A stretch of DNA of 64,000 nt from Oceanobacillus caeni (lineage in GTDB: Bacteria; Bacillota; Bacilli; Bacillales; Amphibacillaceae): assembly GCF_019037185.1 (NCBI RefSeq), contig NZ_JAHHXM010000008.1, positions 48,335 to 112,334 on the forward strand. The letters are read 5' to 3'. Positions within the stretch are counted from its first letter, which is position 1. The number at the start of each line of letters is the position of its first letter. The translations under genes were made by a program, and so were the position numbers. The notes under the pieces were generated by a model, which saw only the letters and a program-made list of their open reading frames with translations, was not told where the DNA came from and made no database searches. Shown here piece after piece: positions 1 to 8,956 of this stretch.

Positions 1-127
1 AGCACTCTTTATCTTTATTTGGATTGATTTCGTTCATCATGCAAATTTATCCACTCTGCATGCGTACTTGATAATTACTTTCATTTCTTTATTAGATTAG
101 GCGTGATTATTAACGTTGCGTATTTAA

Positions 128-1402
128 CTACAAATCACCTAATGCAACAATTTCTCCGTTTGATCCATTCACTCCATATTCACAGTCAATCTTTCCGCAA
201 AGAACATACTGCTCGCAATCAAAGTCATAAACATAATAGGGATTTATTTCGAATTTATCTTTTATTTTCTCATACGCTTCTTCTCTTGTTATAGTAACCT
301 CTTCTGGTGGGGAAAAATGATCAAACATCTCCAGCATCGGTTTGTTATCCACATAATTTACTGCTTGGAATGATTTTGGATCAATGATGATGACAAGTTT
401 TCTTTTAAACACACGGTTAGTCTGATTACTCATTCTTAATATGGCGTTTATATATCCGTTTTCACGATGAAGTATTTTAAGAATCCATTTTCCTGTATCT
501 TTTGGATAGTCTTGTCGCAATAATTCCCGTACTGTTAATAGGCATTTCTCTTTTTCCACCTTTGTAATTGGAAAAGAATCAGGAGACGGCTCCAAGGTAA
601 AGGCTTGTTCTACCGTGGCTTCCTCCAACCAATGAACCTCTTTCCGATCAAAAGGTTTATCAACCGGTTCATCCCAATGAATGGTTTCTCCTATTTTTTG
701 ATACGACCTTACATCTTCAATAAATTCAAAGGATATTAAAGATGTATTCTCATTTGTAACATAGACCTCTTCAACGGCATAAACAGGAAATAACTTCTCC
801 TGTTCAAATGAAGGAAATTCAACCAATTTCAGTTGTTCCTTTGCTAGATGTTCGACACTTTCAAAAGTAAGTGTATATTTTTCATCCTTTACCATTTCTT
901 TAGAAGGAAATTGACCAAGTACGGAGAAAAAGGTTAACCTACCTTCATTATCTAATTTAATTTCAATGGACCCTGAAGGTGATACTGCGATACCATCCAT
1001 ACATTCATTGAAAAGAAGTCTGCCTTCCTCTTCTTTATGTAACTGAAATTGTTTACCATAGGTTAATCCGGTTTCCCGCTCAATCCATTTTATCATGTCG
1101 TTTCTATCCAAGCCTGCGAATGTAACCCCATTATTTACGTACGTCTTACCCATGACAAAGATAACACTTTCGTATTTTCGAGTAGTTACATTTATATCAA
1201 TTACCGCTGTACCTTCTGGATTGGAATCATCATCTTCAGGTACGGTGACATGGTTTGGGAACCACTCCATCGATAATGTAAAAATCGTCTCGTTAAAAAT
1301 ATTTACATTTCTTCTGAGACTATGACTTTTTAAGAAGTAATTATCTAGGCCGAATTTCGTTTTCGTTAGATTAACTAATTCTGTTATTCTTCTATCCAGC
1401 AT
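128..1402 (-). CDS. YcdB/YcdC-like (DUF4901-type) protein
   Basis: A 424-residue protein with no signal peptide or membrane segment, so probably cytoplasmic. It is acidic and beta-rich. The C-terminal part (about residues 365-424, with ITREEAYEKI and a closing GSNGEIVALGDL) has the helix-plus-strand look of the YcdB/YcdC repeated domain, which is distantly PepSY-like; this family call comes from memory of the pattern. No catalytic residues are evident. I chose the ATG at 1402 because GGAG lies six bases before it; a GTG at 1414 is possible. It follows the 203-residue gene by 27 bases, so the two are probably co-transcribed. Confidence 0.6.
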   Translation of the reverse strand: MLDRRITELVNLTKTKFGLDNYFLKSHSLRRNVNIFNETIFTLSMEWFPNHVTVPEDDDSNPEGTAVIDINVTTRKYESVIFVMGKTYVNNGVTFAGLDRNDMIKWIERETGLTYGKQFQLHKEEEGRLLFNECMDGIAVSPSGSIEIKLDNEGRLTFFSVLGQFPSKEMVKDEKYTLTFESVEHLAKEQLKLVEFPSFEQEKLFPVYAVEEVYVTNENTSLISFEFIEDVRSYQKIGETIHWDEPVDKPFDRKEVHWLEEATVEQAFTLEPSPDSFPITKVEKEKCLLTVRELLRQDYPKDTGKWILKILHRENGYINAILRMSNQTNRVFKRKLVIIIDPKSFQAVNYVDNKPMLEMFDHFSPPEEVTITREEAYEKIKDKFEINPYYVYDFDCEQYVLCGKIDCEYGVNGSNGEIVALGDL

Positions 1403-1429
1403 TTTCTTCTCCACACCTTTTAGTATAAC

Positions 1430-2008
1430 TTAATCCATACAAGCTTCTAATTTTGAAACCAATTCTTTGTATTTAGCAAAAAAGTCCTTAATCGGAATAA
1501 CAGAAAAATAAGAAGTGATTTGGGAATCTGCCAATAGACAATTATCATAAATTAAACTAATATTCAATCTCCTTTGTGGTTTTACTCCTTTTTGAATGAG
1601 CAAATTGGCCAATTCTGTATATAATTGTTGCCCCATTTCATCGACAGACTTTTCTACTGAAATGTGACCTGCGAAGCTATGCCACCATACGTTGAATGTT
1701 TTATATATTTGATTAAATGCCTTTGAACTATTTTCATTAATCACAAATAGCTTTTCATAATACAAATCTTTATCTTCATAAAATGGAATGACACCGTTTT
1801 TATTGTCTTCGGCTATTTGTTGAAATATTTCATTCCATAGTTCTTTAAACTTTATTTCAAAGTCATCTTTAAACACCACTGTTATTGGTAAATAAGGAAA
1901 CCTTAATTTTTCTTCATTTTGATCTTGATTTAGATAAATGTTTTGTATGTAAATCAAAAAGTTCAAAGCAAAAGATGTATCAGTCCCAATCTCTAATGAA
2001 TTTTTCAT
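1430..2008 (-). CDS. Hypothetical protein
   Basis: A 192-residue soluble protein of unknown function, without signal peptide, membrane segment or cysteine motif. It is rich in aromatic residues (KTFNVWWHSF near the middle). The start at 2008 is preceded by AAAGGAGC at good spacing and lies inside the 3' end of the small membrane-protein gene upstream (29-base overlap), which implies translational coupling. I do not recognise the family. Confidence 0.6.
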   Translation of the reverse strand: MKNSLEIGTDTSFALNFLIYIQNIYLNQDQNEEKLRFPYLPITVVFKDDFEIKFKELWNEIFQQIAEDNKNGVIPFYEDKDLYYEKLFVINENSSKAFNQIYKTFNVWWHSFAGHISVEKSVDEMGQQLYTELANLLIQKGVKPQRRLNISLIYDNCLLADSQITSYFSVIPIKDFFAKYKELVSKLEACMD

Positions 2009-2219
2009 ACGCCTGCTCCTTTTTACTTTTCTTCCGTTCATTCTTTATATTAAAGATCCCTATCGTTCCACAAACCAATACACCTAATACTAAAATACCT
2101 GTAAGAATCCAACTTTTACCCCAACTTGTAATTGCACTTAACAAACAACTTAACGCAATGACTAACACCCCATATTTTTCCCGCCATTTTGTAAACTTTG
2201 AAGTACCTTCATTACTCAA
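1980..2219 (-). CDS. Small two-helix membrane protein
   Basis: About 79 residues. Two hydrophobic helices (residues about 18-33 and 38-56) are followed by a lysine-rich cytoplasmic tail (NERKKSKKEQ). It starts with TTG: AAGGGG sits nine bases before the TTG at 2219, which is better than the TTG at 2228 that touches it. It is the first gene of a three-gene minus-strand group. Function unknown. Confidence 0.55.
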   Translation of the reverse strand: MSNEGTSKFTKWREKYGVLVIALSCLLSAITSWGKSWILTGILVLGVLVCGTIGIFNIKNERKKSKKEQAYEKFIRDWD

Positions 2220-2285
2220 AAAACTCAACCCCTTAAGGTAGGTAACTTAGATTACCTTTGTCACCAATAATCATTCATCAATGTA

Positions 2286-2840
2286 TCAGGGAATAGGTTG
2301 TACAATTCCAATGTTTGCACCTGTCTTTCTTTTCCCTTCCCATCTCTTTTTCTGTAATTCCTTTGCTATTAACATATTAAAAAAGCCATGTCCCACTAAT
2401 ACTACCGATTTATATTTTTCTACATACTCAATTAATTGCTCTGAAGCCTTTACCGCCCTTATCTTTGCATCTCTTAAAGACTCGCATCCGTTAGAATAAC
2501 CACAAAACCATAATAATCTTAAAAAAAACGTCCAAGTGCTCGGTCTTAATTTCACATATTTTATGGATGCAATTGGTAATTCTGCTTCTCGAAATAAGGA
2601 GTCGGAGATTGTTTGAACTTCCGGTTTTAGTAGTTTAGCTGACTGAACAGCCCTTTCTAAATTACTTGTCACAACTATTTTGGCGTTTTCTACTTTCTCT
2701 CTCGTCTCAAGAGGATAGGTTAACTCTTTAAATACACCATTGGAATCATATTTTTCTACCCATTTCTTAAACTCTGAACAAATCACCTTGTCATTTTCAT
2801 TGAGTTGTGACCTTCCGTGTCTAATCAATGATATTTCCAT
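2286..2840 (-). CDS. Histidine phosphatase family protein
   Basis: A 184-residue member of the phosphoglycerate-mutase-like histidine phosphatase superfamily. The N-terminal LIRHGRS holds the catalytic histidine that becomes phosphorylated. The second histidine is in VVLVGHGFF near residue 150, and an acidic residue for proton donation lies in REAELP. Family members remove phosphate from small metabolites or proteins; the substrate cannot be read from the sequence. Full length, cytoplasmic and apparently monocistronic. Confidence 0.85.
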   Translation of the reverse strand: MEISLIRHGRSQLNENDKVICSEFKKWVEKYDSNGVFKELTYPLETREKVENAKIVVTSNLERAVQSAKLLKPEVQTISDSLFREAELPIASIKYVKLRPSTWTFFLRLLWFCGYSNGCESLRDAKIRAVKASEQLIEYVEKYKSVVLVGHGFFNMLIAKELQKKRWEGKRKTGANIGIVQPIP

Positions 2841-2914
2841 AACTAATCTCCTTGAACTATCTATAATGGTTTATTTCTTCAAAATTTAATGTTCTCTTGA
2901 TACACTGCTACAAA

Positions 2915-3622
2915 TCATTTTTGAAATCTCTTCGCTAACGTTAAGAACAGAAATAAAAGAAGCAGTGAATAAATGATAATCCATAAAAATGGAAATAAAG
3001 AAAGATCCAAGATACTTTCACCATTCCAATTAAATAATATAGGTTGTGTACTAGCTGCCGGGGGAATTATCCAAGTTATGTTCTTAAGATATAATGGAAG
3101 GGCATCATATATTCCTAAAGCTGCTAAAGATATGACGATAGCAAGAGATAATCCCCCATAAGAATTAACGGCGCTTTCCGTTATCACTTTACTAAATAAA
3201 CTTGCAACACTTATTCCTAGTATCGATAGAAAAACAAGGTTCACAATGGAAACTAGGCCAATTTTTAAAGTTACTGGTTCCTCAAACATACCAAAAATAA
3301 TTGGATAGATAAATGCATAGAGAATTAGTATCAAAGAAATGATCCAAACGGCAATTAATTTGGATAGATAATATCGATTCCTACCACCTAGATGAAGAAT
3401 CATCACTTGCCTTTGAACAGGTGAATCAAGTGATAAAACACTCATACATAACCAGGCGGATATAATATATACAATCAATGCCGATATAGCATAACTATCA
3501 ATTACTGGATTTTGGGTGTAAGAATAATAGACAAAAATCAAAATAATGAATGTTGAAATAGGTGGAAAATACTTATGGGAACGAAGATAATCGTGTAAAG
3601 TATATTTTATTAATGCTTTCAT
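2915..3622 (-). CDS. ABC-2 type transporter permease
   Basis: A 235-residue integral membrane protein with six predicted helices (around residues 20-35, 45-63, 90-108, 120-145, 155-175 and 205-230), as in ABC-2 permeases of exporters. Its start overlaps the stop of the ATPase gene by four bases (ATGA), so the two are translated together and form one transporter, ATPase first. Substrate unknown; exporters of this shape move lipids, peptides or drugs. Confidence 0.75.
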   Translation of the reverse strand: MKALIKYTLHDYLRSHKYFPPISTFIILIFVYYSYTQNPVIDSYAISALIVYIISAWLCMSVLSLDSPVQRQVMILHLGGRNRYYLSKLIAVWIISLILILYAFIYPIIFGMFEEPVTLKIGLVSIVNLVFLSILGISVASLFSKVITESAVNSYGGLSLAIVISLAALGIYDALPLYLKNITWIIPPAASTQPILFNWNGESILDLSLFPFLWIIIYSLLLLFLFLTLAKRFQK

Positions 3623-4467
3623 AACGATCTCTCCATATCATTTAATGTTACCGTTGATACCGCCTCAATACTTCCATTTAATTGAAGAACTCTAGATAAA
3701 ATAACATCGCTCTCTTTTACTGGAACATAAAGATATAATTGTTGGTCCTTTTCTTCCAACTCAAGTATCTCGCCCCACTCTTTAACAAATGATTTGTCTA
3801 CATTTCGAACTACCAATAATTTTATAGATTGTTTTTCAATAGATTCCGTTACTGAAATACTTCCATTATGTAATAAAAAAGTGTTATCTACTATTGACTC
3901 AAAAATATGAGACTCATGATACGTTATCAATACGGTGGTTCCTTGCCTTTTCAATTCCCCTATGATTTTCACTAATTCTTCCTGCGATTCGAAATCAAGA
4001 CCGGATAATGGCTCATCCAAAATTAATAGGTTGGGCTTCTGCATAATTGCCTGGATAAGTCCAACTTTTTGAATATTACCTTTTGATAGTTCCATGATTC
4101 GATGGTTATCCAGTCCTTCTAGCTGAAATCGGTGTAATAAGTTCTTGATTCTTTTCGTTAAGTAATCCTTTGAGATTCCACTCATCTCCCCCATGTAACG
4201 TAAATATTCACTTGGGGTGAATCGAATATTTTTAGGAAATCTTTCGGGCACATATCCGATTTTGATGTTTTTGTTAAGGTAATGGACCTTTCCAGAACTT
4301 GGTCGTTCAATACCCGCTAGGATCCGTAGTAAAGTGCTTTTTCCCGTCCCATTTCCACCTAAAATTGCAATGGCTTGATTCTCATTTATCGATAATGAAA
4401 TATTACGTAAAACATTTTTATTCGTATAGATTTTACTAATATTTTCAAGTTCAACAAGTTTGTCCAT
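3619..4467 (-). CDS. ABC transporter ATP-binding protein
   Basis: An ATPase of about 282 residues. Walker A is GGNGTGKST, the signature is LSKGNIQK, Walker B is LLILDEP, and the H-loop is in TYHESH. The C-terminal 70 residues form the accessory segment common in YtrB/CcmA-like exporter ATPases. Translation most likely starts at 4467, where GGAG lies at proper spacing. It pairs with the permease that follows. A perfect inverted repeat 24 bases upstream is a likely operator. Confidence 0.85.
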   Translation of the reverse strand: MDKLVELENISKIYTNKNVLRNISLSINENQAIAILGGNGTGKSTLLRILAGIERPSSGKVHYLNKNIKIGYVPERFPKNIRFTPSEYLRYMGEMSGISKDYLTKRIKNLLHRFQLEGLDNHRIMELSKGNIQKVGLIQAIMQKPNLLILDEPLSGLDFESQEELVKIIGELKRQGTTVLITYHESHIFESIVDNTFLLHNGSISVTESIEKQSIKLLVVRNVDKSFVKEWGEILELEEKDQQLYLYVPVKESDVILSRVLQLNGSIEAVSTVTLNDMERSL

Positions 4468-4490
4468 AAAACGCTCCATTCTGAGTGATC

Positions 4491-4510
4491 AAGTATAACT
4501 ACTTATACTT
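4491..4510. promoter_or_regulatory. Inverted-repeat operator upstream of ABC exporter
   Basis: AAGTATAA-CTAC-TTATACTT is a perfect palindrome with 8-base arms and a 4-base spacer, 24 bases before the ABC ATPase start. A further related half-site (taagtata) lies near 4629. GntR/YtrA-type repressors often control this kind of exporter through such sites, but no GntR gene is present here, so the cognate regulator is inferred to be lost or elsewhere. Confidence 0.5.
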
Positions 4511-5009
4511 ACGAAAAAATCACGTTGAAGTTTCAATATTTTCTTCATTTATTATAAGTTAAACTCTACTATAGATGGGAAAAAAATTTTATTTAGGTGT
4601 ATACATTTATGATTACTTACTCGTTGTATAAGTATAGGGAGGACAAATTATGAAAAAGGAAGTCTTGTAGAACTTTTTGCTGCAAAGTAATTTCCAGTTT
4701 TATAAAGGATTCCTTATATCAAACCTGAGAAATAAGCGGACAAGAGACACAAGGATAGGTATCTCTCCACATGGTTTATACTTAGACTAGGAGAATAAAC
4801 TGCCCTTGTGTCGCCCATATATGCTAAATTTGCGTTTCAGTTCAATTTATCCTCACCAAAATACCTTTTTCCTTTAAGTAAAACTCCATTTCTGACCAAT
4901 ACCATATCCTCCATTTTCAAATTTAACTAGTTGTTTATTTTTGAAAATTCAACAATAATGATGGAAATTGCAGATTAATCGAATATAATAAAGAAAAGAG
5001 GTATTTGGT
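4511..5009. other. Gene-free stretch with gene remnant and long inverted repeat
   Basis: About 500 bases without an intact gene. At 4650 there is an ATG with a strong GGGAGG ribosome site that reads only six codons before TAG, probably a decayed gene start. GACACAAGG (4746-4754) pairs with CCTTGTGTC (4804-4812) around a 49-base loop. A run of A and T leads to the Rpn gene promoter region. Confidence 0.4.
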
Positions 5010-6017
5010 GTGTCAAAAGTAAATAAATCGGGAAAGATTAATAACGAACATGATGTCGGATATAAATACTTATTAACCACAAAACAAGTATTTATCCAGT
5101 TGCTCCAATCGTTTGTAGACAAAGATTGGGTAGACCAAATTGATGAAGCAAATACGGAACTGATAGACAAATCGTTTATATTACCAGATTTTCAGGAAAA
5201 AGAAGCTGATTTGGTATATAAAATGAAACTTAAAGAGCAAGAAGTCATTTTTTACACGCTAATGGAATTACAATCAACCGTAGATCATCAAATGCCCTAT
5301 CGCTTATTACTTTACATGGTTGAAGTCTGGCGCGAAATTGTAAAAAGTAGTGATGACCGTAAAGTGAAACAAAAGGATTTTCATCTTCCTGTTATCGTAC
5401 CAATTGTACTATACAATGGTGCGGGAAATTGGACGGTTCCACTGGAGTTCAAACAAACACTCGGCAAAGCAACTATGTTTGGAGACCAAACACTTAATTT
5501 TAAATACATTCTACTCGACGTGAATCGATATACTGATATTGAATTACTTGAGTTATCTAATTTAATTTCTTCTATATTTTATTTGGATCAAAAAAACAAG
5601 AATCCTAACGAACTTTACAAAAAACTAAAAGCGCTAACTGGCGCATTACAAAACTTAACGCAAAAGGAATTCACATTATTTCAAAATTGGTTTAAACAGA
5701 TTGTTATGAAACGTTTCCCCGTTGATCAGCATAGGAAAATGGAACAAACAATTGATCAAGCAAATCCAAAGGAGGTTAACCAAATGATTTCGAACTTAGG
5801 AGAAGACTTAAAGCGGTTTTACGATGAAGCTCAGGCTAGGGGTTTAAAAAAAGGGATGGAAAGAGGAATAGAGAAAGGGATAGAGAAAGGTAACAAAGAA
5901 AAGGCAATCAAAGTAGCTGAACATCTGCTATTAAAAGGAATGTCATTAGCAGACATTGCTGAAGTTACGGAATTAAGCATAGAGGAAGTAGAAGATTTAA
6001 AAAGCAATCGAAATTAA
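5010..6017 (+). CDS. Rpn family recombination-promoting nuclease/putative transposase
   Basis: A 335-residue PD-(D/E)XK-type protein. The acidic core residues are in EKEADLVYK (about residues 65-73) and LMELQST (about 87-93), where D and E-x-Q form the nuclease site. The C-terminus carries the G-x3-G helix KGMERGIEKG found in many Rpn/transposase_31 proteins, then a small helix-turn-helix-like segment (MSLADIAEVTELS). Rpn proteins of E. coli are DNA endonucleases that stimulate RecA-independent recombination. GTG start with AGAGG eight bases upstream. Stand-alone gene ending in a clear terminator; Rpn genes are often horizontally spread. Confidence 0.85.
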   Translation: MSKVNKSGKINNEHDVGYKYLLTTKQVFIQLLQSFVDKDWVDQIDEANTELIDKSFILPDFQEKEADLVYKMKLKEQEVIFYTLMELQSTVDHQMPYRLLLYMVEVWREIVKSSDDRKVKQKDFHLPVIVPIVLYNGAGNWTVPLEFKQTLGKATMFGDQTLNFKYILLDVNRYTDIELLELSNLISSIFYLDQKNKNPNELYKKLKALTGALQNLTQKEFTLFQNWFKQIVMKRFPVDQHRKMEQTIDQANPKEVNQMISNLGEDLKRFYDEAQARGLKKGMERGIEKGIEKGNKEKAIKVAEHLLLKGMSLADIAEVTELSIEEVEDLKSNRN

Positions 6018-6071
6018 TTGGATTAACTTAATCATAGCAACTATTCAGCACTGAAATCAGAAACATACCTA

Positions 6072-6107
6072 AGTAATCCTTTCTCTTTAGAAAGGGTTAC
6101 TTTTTTG
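6072..6107 (+). terminator. Rho-independent terminator of the Rpn gene
   Basis: AGTAATCCTTTC and GAAAGGGTTACT form a 12-base stem with one G-U pair and a 6-base loop, followed by a run of T. It lies 55 bases after the Rpn stop. Confidence 0.8.
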
Positions 6108-6157
6108 CACTATATAAGGAAGGTGAAAAGCTAGTTATATGGAGGGGTAAATACGAG

Positions 6158-6205
6158 ATGAAGATTATTAAAAAAGGACAGGCCGATCCCGTTTCCTCCC
6201 TTTAA
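6158..6205 (+). pseudogene. Possible truncated gene start
   Basis: An ATG with a strong upstream GGAGGGG opens a 15-codon reading frame (MKIIKKGQADPVSSL) and then stops. Good initiation signals on so short a frame suggest the 5' remnant of a deleted gene; a real micropeptide is possible. No downstream homologous frame is visible before the YitT gene. Confidence 0.3.
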
Positions 6206-6285
6206 ACGTATTTAATTACTAGTTCAAAGTTGGAAAACATAGTCTCATCGAATGTGTCATTTTTTAATAATCCTCATAAGTCAAA

Positions 6286-7161
6286 TTAATGAATATTGTG
6301 CTTTTTAAAATTACCACCTTTAACTTCTGCCACATCATATACCGTAACAAAAGCAAATTTGTCAATTTCATAAATGATTTCTTTCATTTTACTGTCCTCT
6401 AAACGGTTAATAACACAAGTTATTTCCTTGAATTTCTCATTTGAATAACCGCCTTCAACTTCATTAAACGTAGCGCTTCGACCTAGGCGATCACGTATGG
6501 TTTCTACCATTAATTCAGGTTGATTGGTTATGATTTTAAAGGTTTTCGAGCCACTTAAACCCTCTTCAACGGTATGAATTACTTTTGAGGCGATAAAATA
6601 AGCGATTCCCGATAAGAAAGCTCCTTGTAGACCAAAGACCGTTGAAACAACAATAAACACAAACAAGTTTAAGAATAAAATTAAATCACTCGTTCCAAAA
6701 GGCAATTTCCGGGATAGTAATACGGCTAACATATCAATACCGTCTAATGCTCCGCCATTTCTTAATGCCAACCCCATACCAAAACCAATAATAATACCAC
6801 CAATAACGGTTACTAGTAACGTATCTCCTTGAATAATGGTTGGTATATGGTGCATAATGCTAGTCCCAAATGCTAGTGAAGCAATACCTATAACGGAATA
6901 AATAGCGAAACTTTTCCCAATCTGTTTATATCCTAAAAATACAAATGGGATATTTAGTAGTGCAATTAGAACCCCTAAAGGTAATCCAATCAATTGTGAA
7001 CCAACGATACTTAGACCTGTAACACCGCCATCTGATACGTTGTTTGGAATTAATATTGCCTCTAAACCATATGCAGTTATAAATGCCCCGATAATAATTG
7101 ATAATCCTCGTAATACCATTCTAAGTTTATTGGTCTTTTTTTGCTTCGTAATTGTACTCAT
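6286..7161 (-). CDS. YitT family membrane protein (DUF161/DUF2179)
   Basis: About 292 residues. The first 200 contain five to six membrane helices (start LRGLSIIIGAFITAYGLEAI, with the family pattern NNVSDGGVTGL); the last 80 residues are a cytoplasmic DUF2179 domain (TFNEVEGGYS, VYDVAEVKGGNF). Bacillus paralogues include YitT, YpjC, YvjA and YqfU; the function of most is unknown. Start at 7161 is set by AGAGG; an in-frame extension to 7245 lacks a ribosome site. Monocistronic. Confidence 0.85.
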   Translation of the reverse strand: MSTITKQKKTNKLRMVLRGLSIIIGAFITAYGLEAILIPNNVSDGGVTGLSIVGSQLIGLPLGVLIALLNIPFVFLGYKQIGKSFAIYSVIGIASLAFGTSIMHHIPTIIQGDTLLVTVIGGIIIGFGMGLALRNGGALDGIDMLAVLLSRKLPFGTSDLILFLNLFVFIVVSTVFGLQGAFLSGIAYFIASKVIHTVEEGLSGSKTFKIITNQPELMVETIRDRLGRSATFNEVEGGYSNEKFKEITCVINRLEDSKMKEIIYEIDKFAFVTVYDVAEVKGGNFKKHNIH

Positions 7162-7456
7162 TTCATTCCTCTTTCCAACTATTTCTCTTGTTGTAAAACT
7201 CTCCATGATCCGGACTTCTGTCTTCCTTTTGCTAGTATTCTTCATTCAAAGAAAATAAATAATACTTAATTTAGACAGGAAAATAGCAGATTATGTCATC
7301 CTTCAATGGATTTTCTTGTTGGCATTGCCTTTACCTTTAAATCCGAAAATATTCTAAGCAATCATTCCCTTCCATCCAAAATAATTAAATGACATCCTAT
7401 CATTCAGTCTCTTCCCTGCAAATGTTAAAGTCCGTAATAATCAGCTCTATTGTCAA

Positions 7457-7575
7457 GGTAGCTAAATATTTTATTTTCTAATATAAAGGACAGGGACTTT
7501 CGTTCGATAGGTTGCTGTATAAAAAGGGTACAACAAATTGAAAAAAATAGGAAGTAAGATAAAATACTGTCCTAG
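7457..7575 (-). pseudogene. Decayed fragment of a CBO0543-family gene
   Basis: On the minus strand this stretch reads SILSYFLFFSICCTLFIQ before a one-base gap, matching SILFDFLIFPICCTLFIQ in the intact gene at 24577-25071. The nucleotide match continues after that gap (AAAGTCCCTG against AAACTCCCTG, then ATATTTAG against TTATTTAG). No start, stop or flanking parts remain, so it is a remnant of a second copy. Confidence 0.6.
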
Positions 7576-7578
7576 ATC

Positions 7579-7607
7579 TTGACTTACTATGACAGATATA
7601 GTAATTT
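7579..7607 (+). promoter_or_regulatory. Promoter with overlapping inverted repeat for padR operon
   Basis: TTGACT (7579-7584), a 17-base spacer and TAATTT (7602-7607) make a plausible SigA promoter. Inside it TACTAT (7585-7590) and ATAGTA (7598-7603) are inverted arms, placed where a PadR repressor could block RNA polymerase. Autoregulation is an inference from family habit. Confidence 0.4.
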
Positions 7608-7656
7608 ATATTTACAGTAATTTATTTATAACAGTATTGTGAGTGGAGGTATCACG

Positions 7657-7992
7657 ATGAAAGGAAAAGTATCCGCTGATTTACTTCGTGGTCATACAGA
7701 TACAATTGTCCTCGGTATTTTAATGAAGAGCGATAGCTATGGGTATGAAATATATAATACTATTTTGGAAAAAACGGGAGGGCTCTATCAGTTAAAAGAA
7801 GCTACTCTTTATTCAAGTTATAAAAGACTGGAAAAGGAAGAATGCATTATCGGCTATTGGGGAGATGAGACACAAGGTGGGCGACGTAAATATTATAGAA
7901 TCACTGACAAAGGAAAAAACCGTTACCGTCAAAATAAAGTAGATTGGGAATTTACTCAACAAATACTAAATCAGTTATTGGAGGAGGAGTAA
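7657..7992 (+). CDS. PadR family transcriptional regulator
   Basis: A 111-residue winged-helix repressor. The PadR pattern runs through LRGHTDTIVLGILMKSDSYGYEI, then LKEATLYSSYKRLEKEECI (recognition helix) and GGRRKYYRITDKGK (the wing). Translation starts at ATG 7657 with GGAGG eight bases before. Only one base separates its stop from the next gene, a HAAS membrane protein, the classic PadR partner. PadR proteins commonly repress their own operon and respond to envelope stress or phenolics; the signal here is unknown. Confidence 0.9.
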   Translation: MKGKVSADLLRGHTDTIVLGILMKSDSYGYEIYNTILEKTGGLYQLKEATLYSSYKRLEKEECIIGYWGDETQGGRRKYYRITDKGKNRYRQNKVDWEFTQQILNQLLEEE

Positions 7993-7993
7993 A

Positions 7994-8878
7994 ATGAATA
8001 TAACTATTAAGAAGTATGTAGATGACCTATTCCACGGATATGAAGAAACGCCCGAGCTTAGAGATTTTAAAGAAGAGATTACTTCTAACTTACATGCTAG
8101 AATTTCTAATCTTGAGGAAAAGGGCATGCAGTCAAATGACGCTTTCACAAAGGCCGTGGCTGAACTAGGCGATATTACAACAATTGCCGATGAGATTAGC
8201 AAGCAGAAACGAAATGAATTGATCGGGGAAATGTATATACAACAAGGCAATAAAGTGGGGGTAAAACATGCAATTGGTTATACAGTTGCGGGAAGTGTTC
8301 TCTTATTTGGATTAATAACAAGCCTTATCACCTACTTCTCCACTAATAATATATTTTATGGAATCTCCGCCCTATTACCTTTTGTTGTTCCAACAGGAGC
8401 TGCTTTTGTTTTCCTTGGACTTACTCAGGAAACAGCAAGAAATTACCCAATGTCATGGATACGTGCACTGATTTACGCATTGGCGGTTGGATCTATTTTA
8501 TTTGGTATTACTATTTCTACATCTCAATATTATCTAGATGGAAATACTTGGGTTGAAATACTTGGCATATTAATTCCGTTTGCTATCCCAGCACTGGCTA
8601 TCCTTGCATTCTTACTTCTTACGGAGAAAAAGCGCTATAAACCTTGGGTTGTGGAAGAACAAAGAATCATAATGGAAGATTATTATCAAAGATATAGTGA
8701 TCCTGAACTAACTGCAAAAAGAGGCTTGCTCTCCGGCGCTCTTTGGGTTGGAGCTTTGGGCCTTTTCGGTTTAATATGGCTATTAACTTCTGTAATATAT
8801 GCACTATTCGTTATTATATTGGCTGTTGTTTGTGAAATGCTAATTGAATATAAGATGCATAAAAAAAGCAAAGTATGA
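7994..8878 (+). CDS. HAAS (DUF1700-type) domain membrane protein
   Basis: 294 residues. The first 75 form the helical HAAS/permease-prefix domain (DLFHGYEETPELRDFKEEI, AVAELGD). About six membrane helices follow (near 88-110, 118-138, 150-170, 185-210, 245-270 and 270-285). HAAS proteins sit beside PadR regulators and are thought to pass envelope signals to them. GGAGGAG within the padR stop region drives translation, so the two genes are coupled. Followed by a strong terminator. Confidence 0.8.
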   Translation: MNITIKKYVDDLFHGYEETPELRDFKEEITSNLHARISNLEEKGMQSNDAFTKAVAELGDITTIADEISKQKRNELIGEMYIQQGNKVGVKHAIGYTVAGSVLLFGLITSLITYFSTNNIFYGISALLPFVVPTGAAFVFLGLTQETARNYPMSWIRALIYALAVGSILFGITISTSQYYLDGNTWVEILGILIPFAIPALAILAFLLLTEKKRYKPWVVEEQRIIMEDYYQRYSDPELTAKRGLLSGALWVGALGLFGLIWLLTSVIYALFVIILAVVCEMLIEYKMHKKSKV

Positions 8879-8896
8879 GCAGCAATTTGTAACTTT

Positions 8897-8943
8897 AAAA
8901 TAAAAGAGGACTAGTAAGCAATTTTCTAGTCCCCTTTTATTTT
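8897..8943. terminator. Bidirectional terminator
   Basis: An 18-base inverted repeat (AAAATAAAAGAGGACTAG against CTAGTCCCCTTTTATTTT, one mismatch) with a short loop and T-rich flanks on both strands. It lies between convergent genes and can stop transcription from both sides. Confidence 0.85.
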
Positions 8944-8956
8944 ACCCACAACTTAA

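Noticed and set aside
4746..4812. Inverted repeat as small RNA gene
   Set aside because: No promoter or T run could be matched to it; left as an unexplained repeat.
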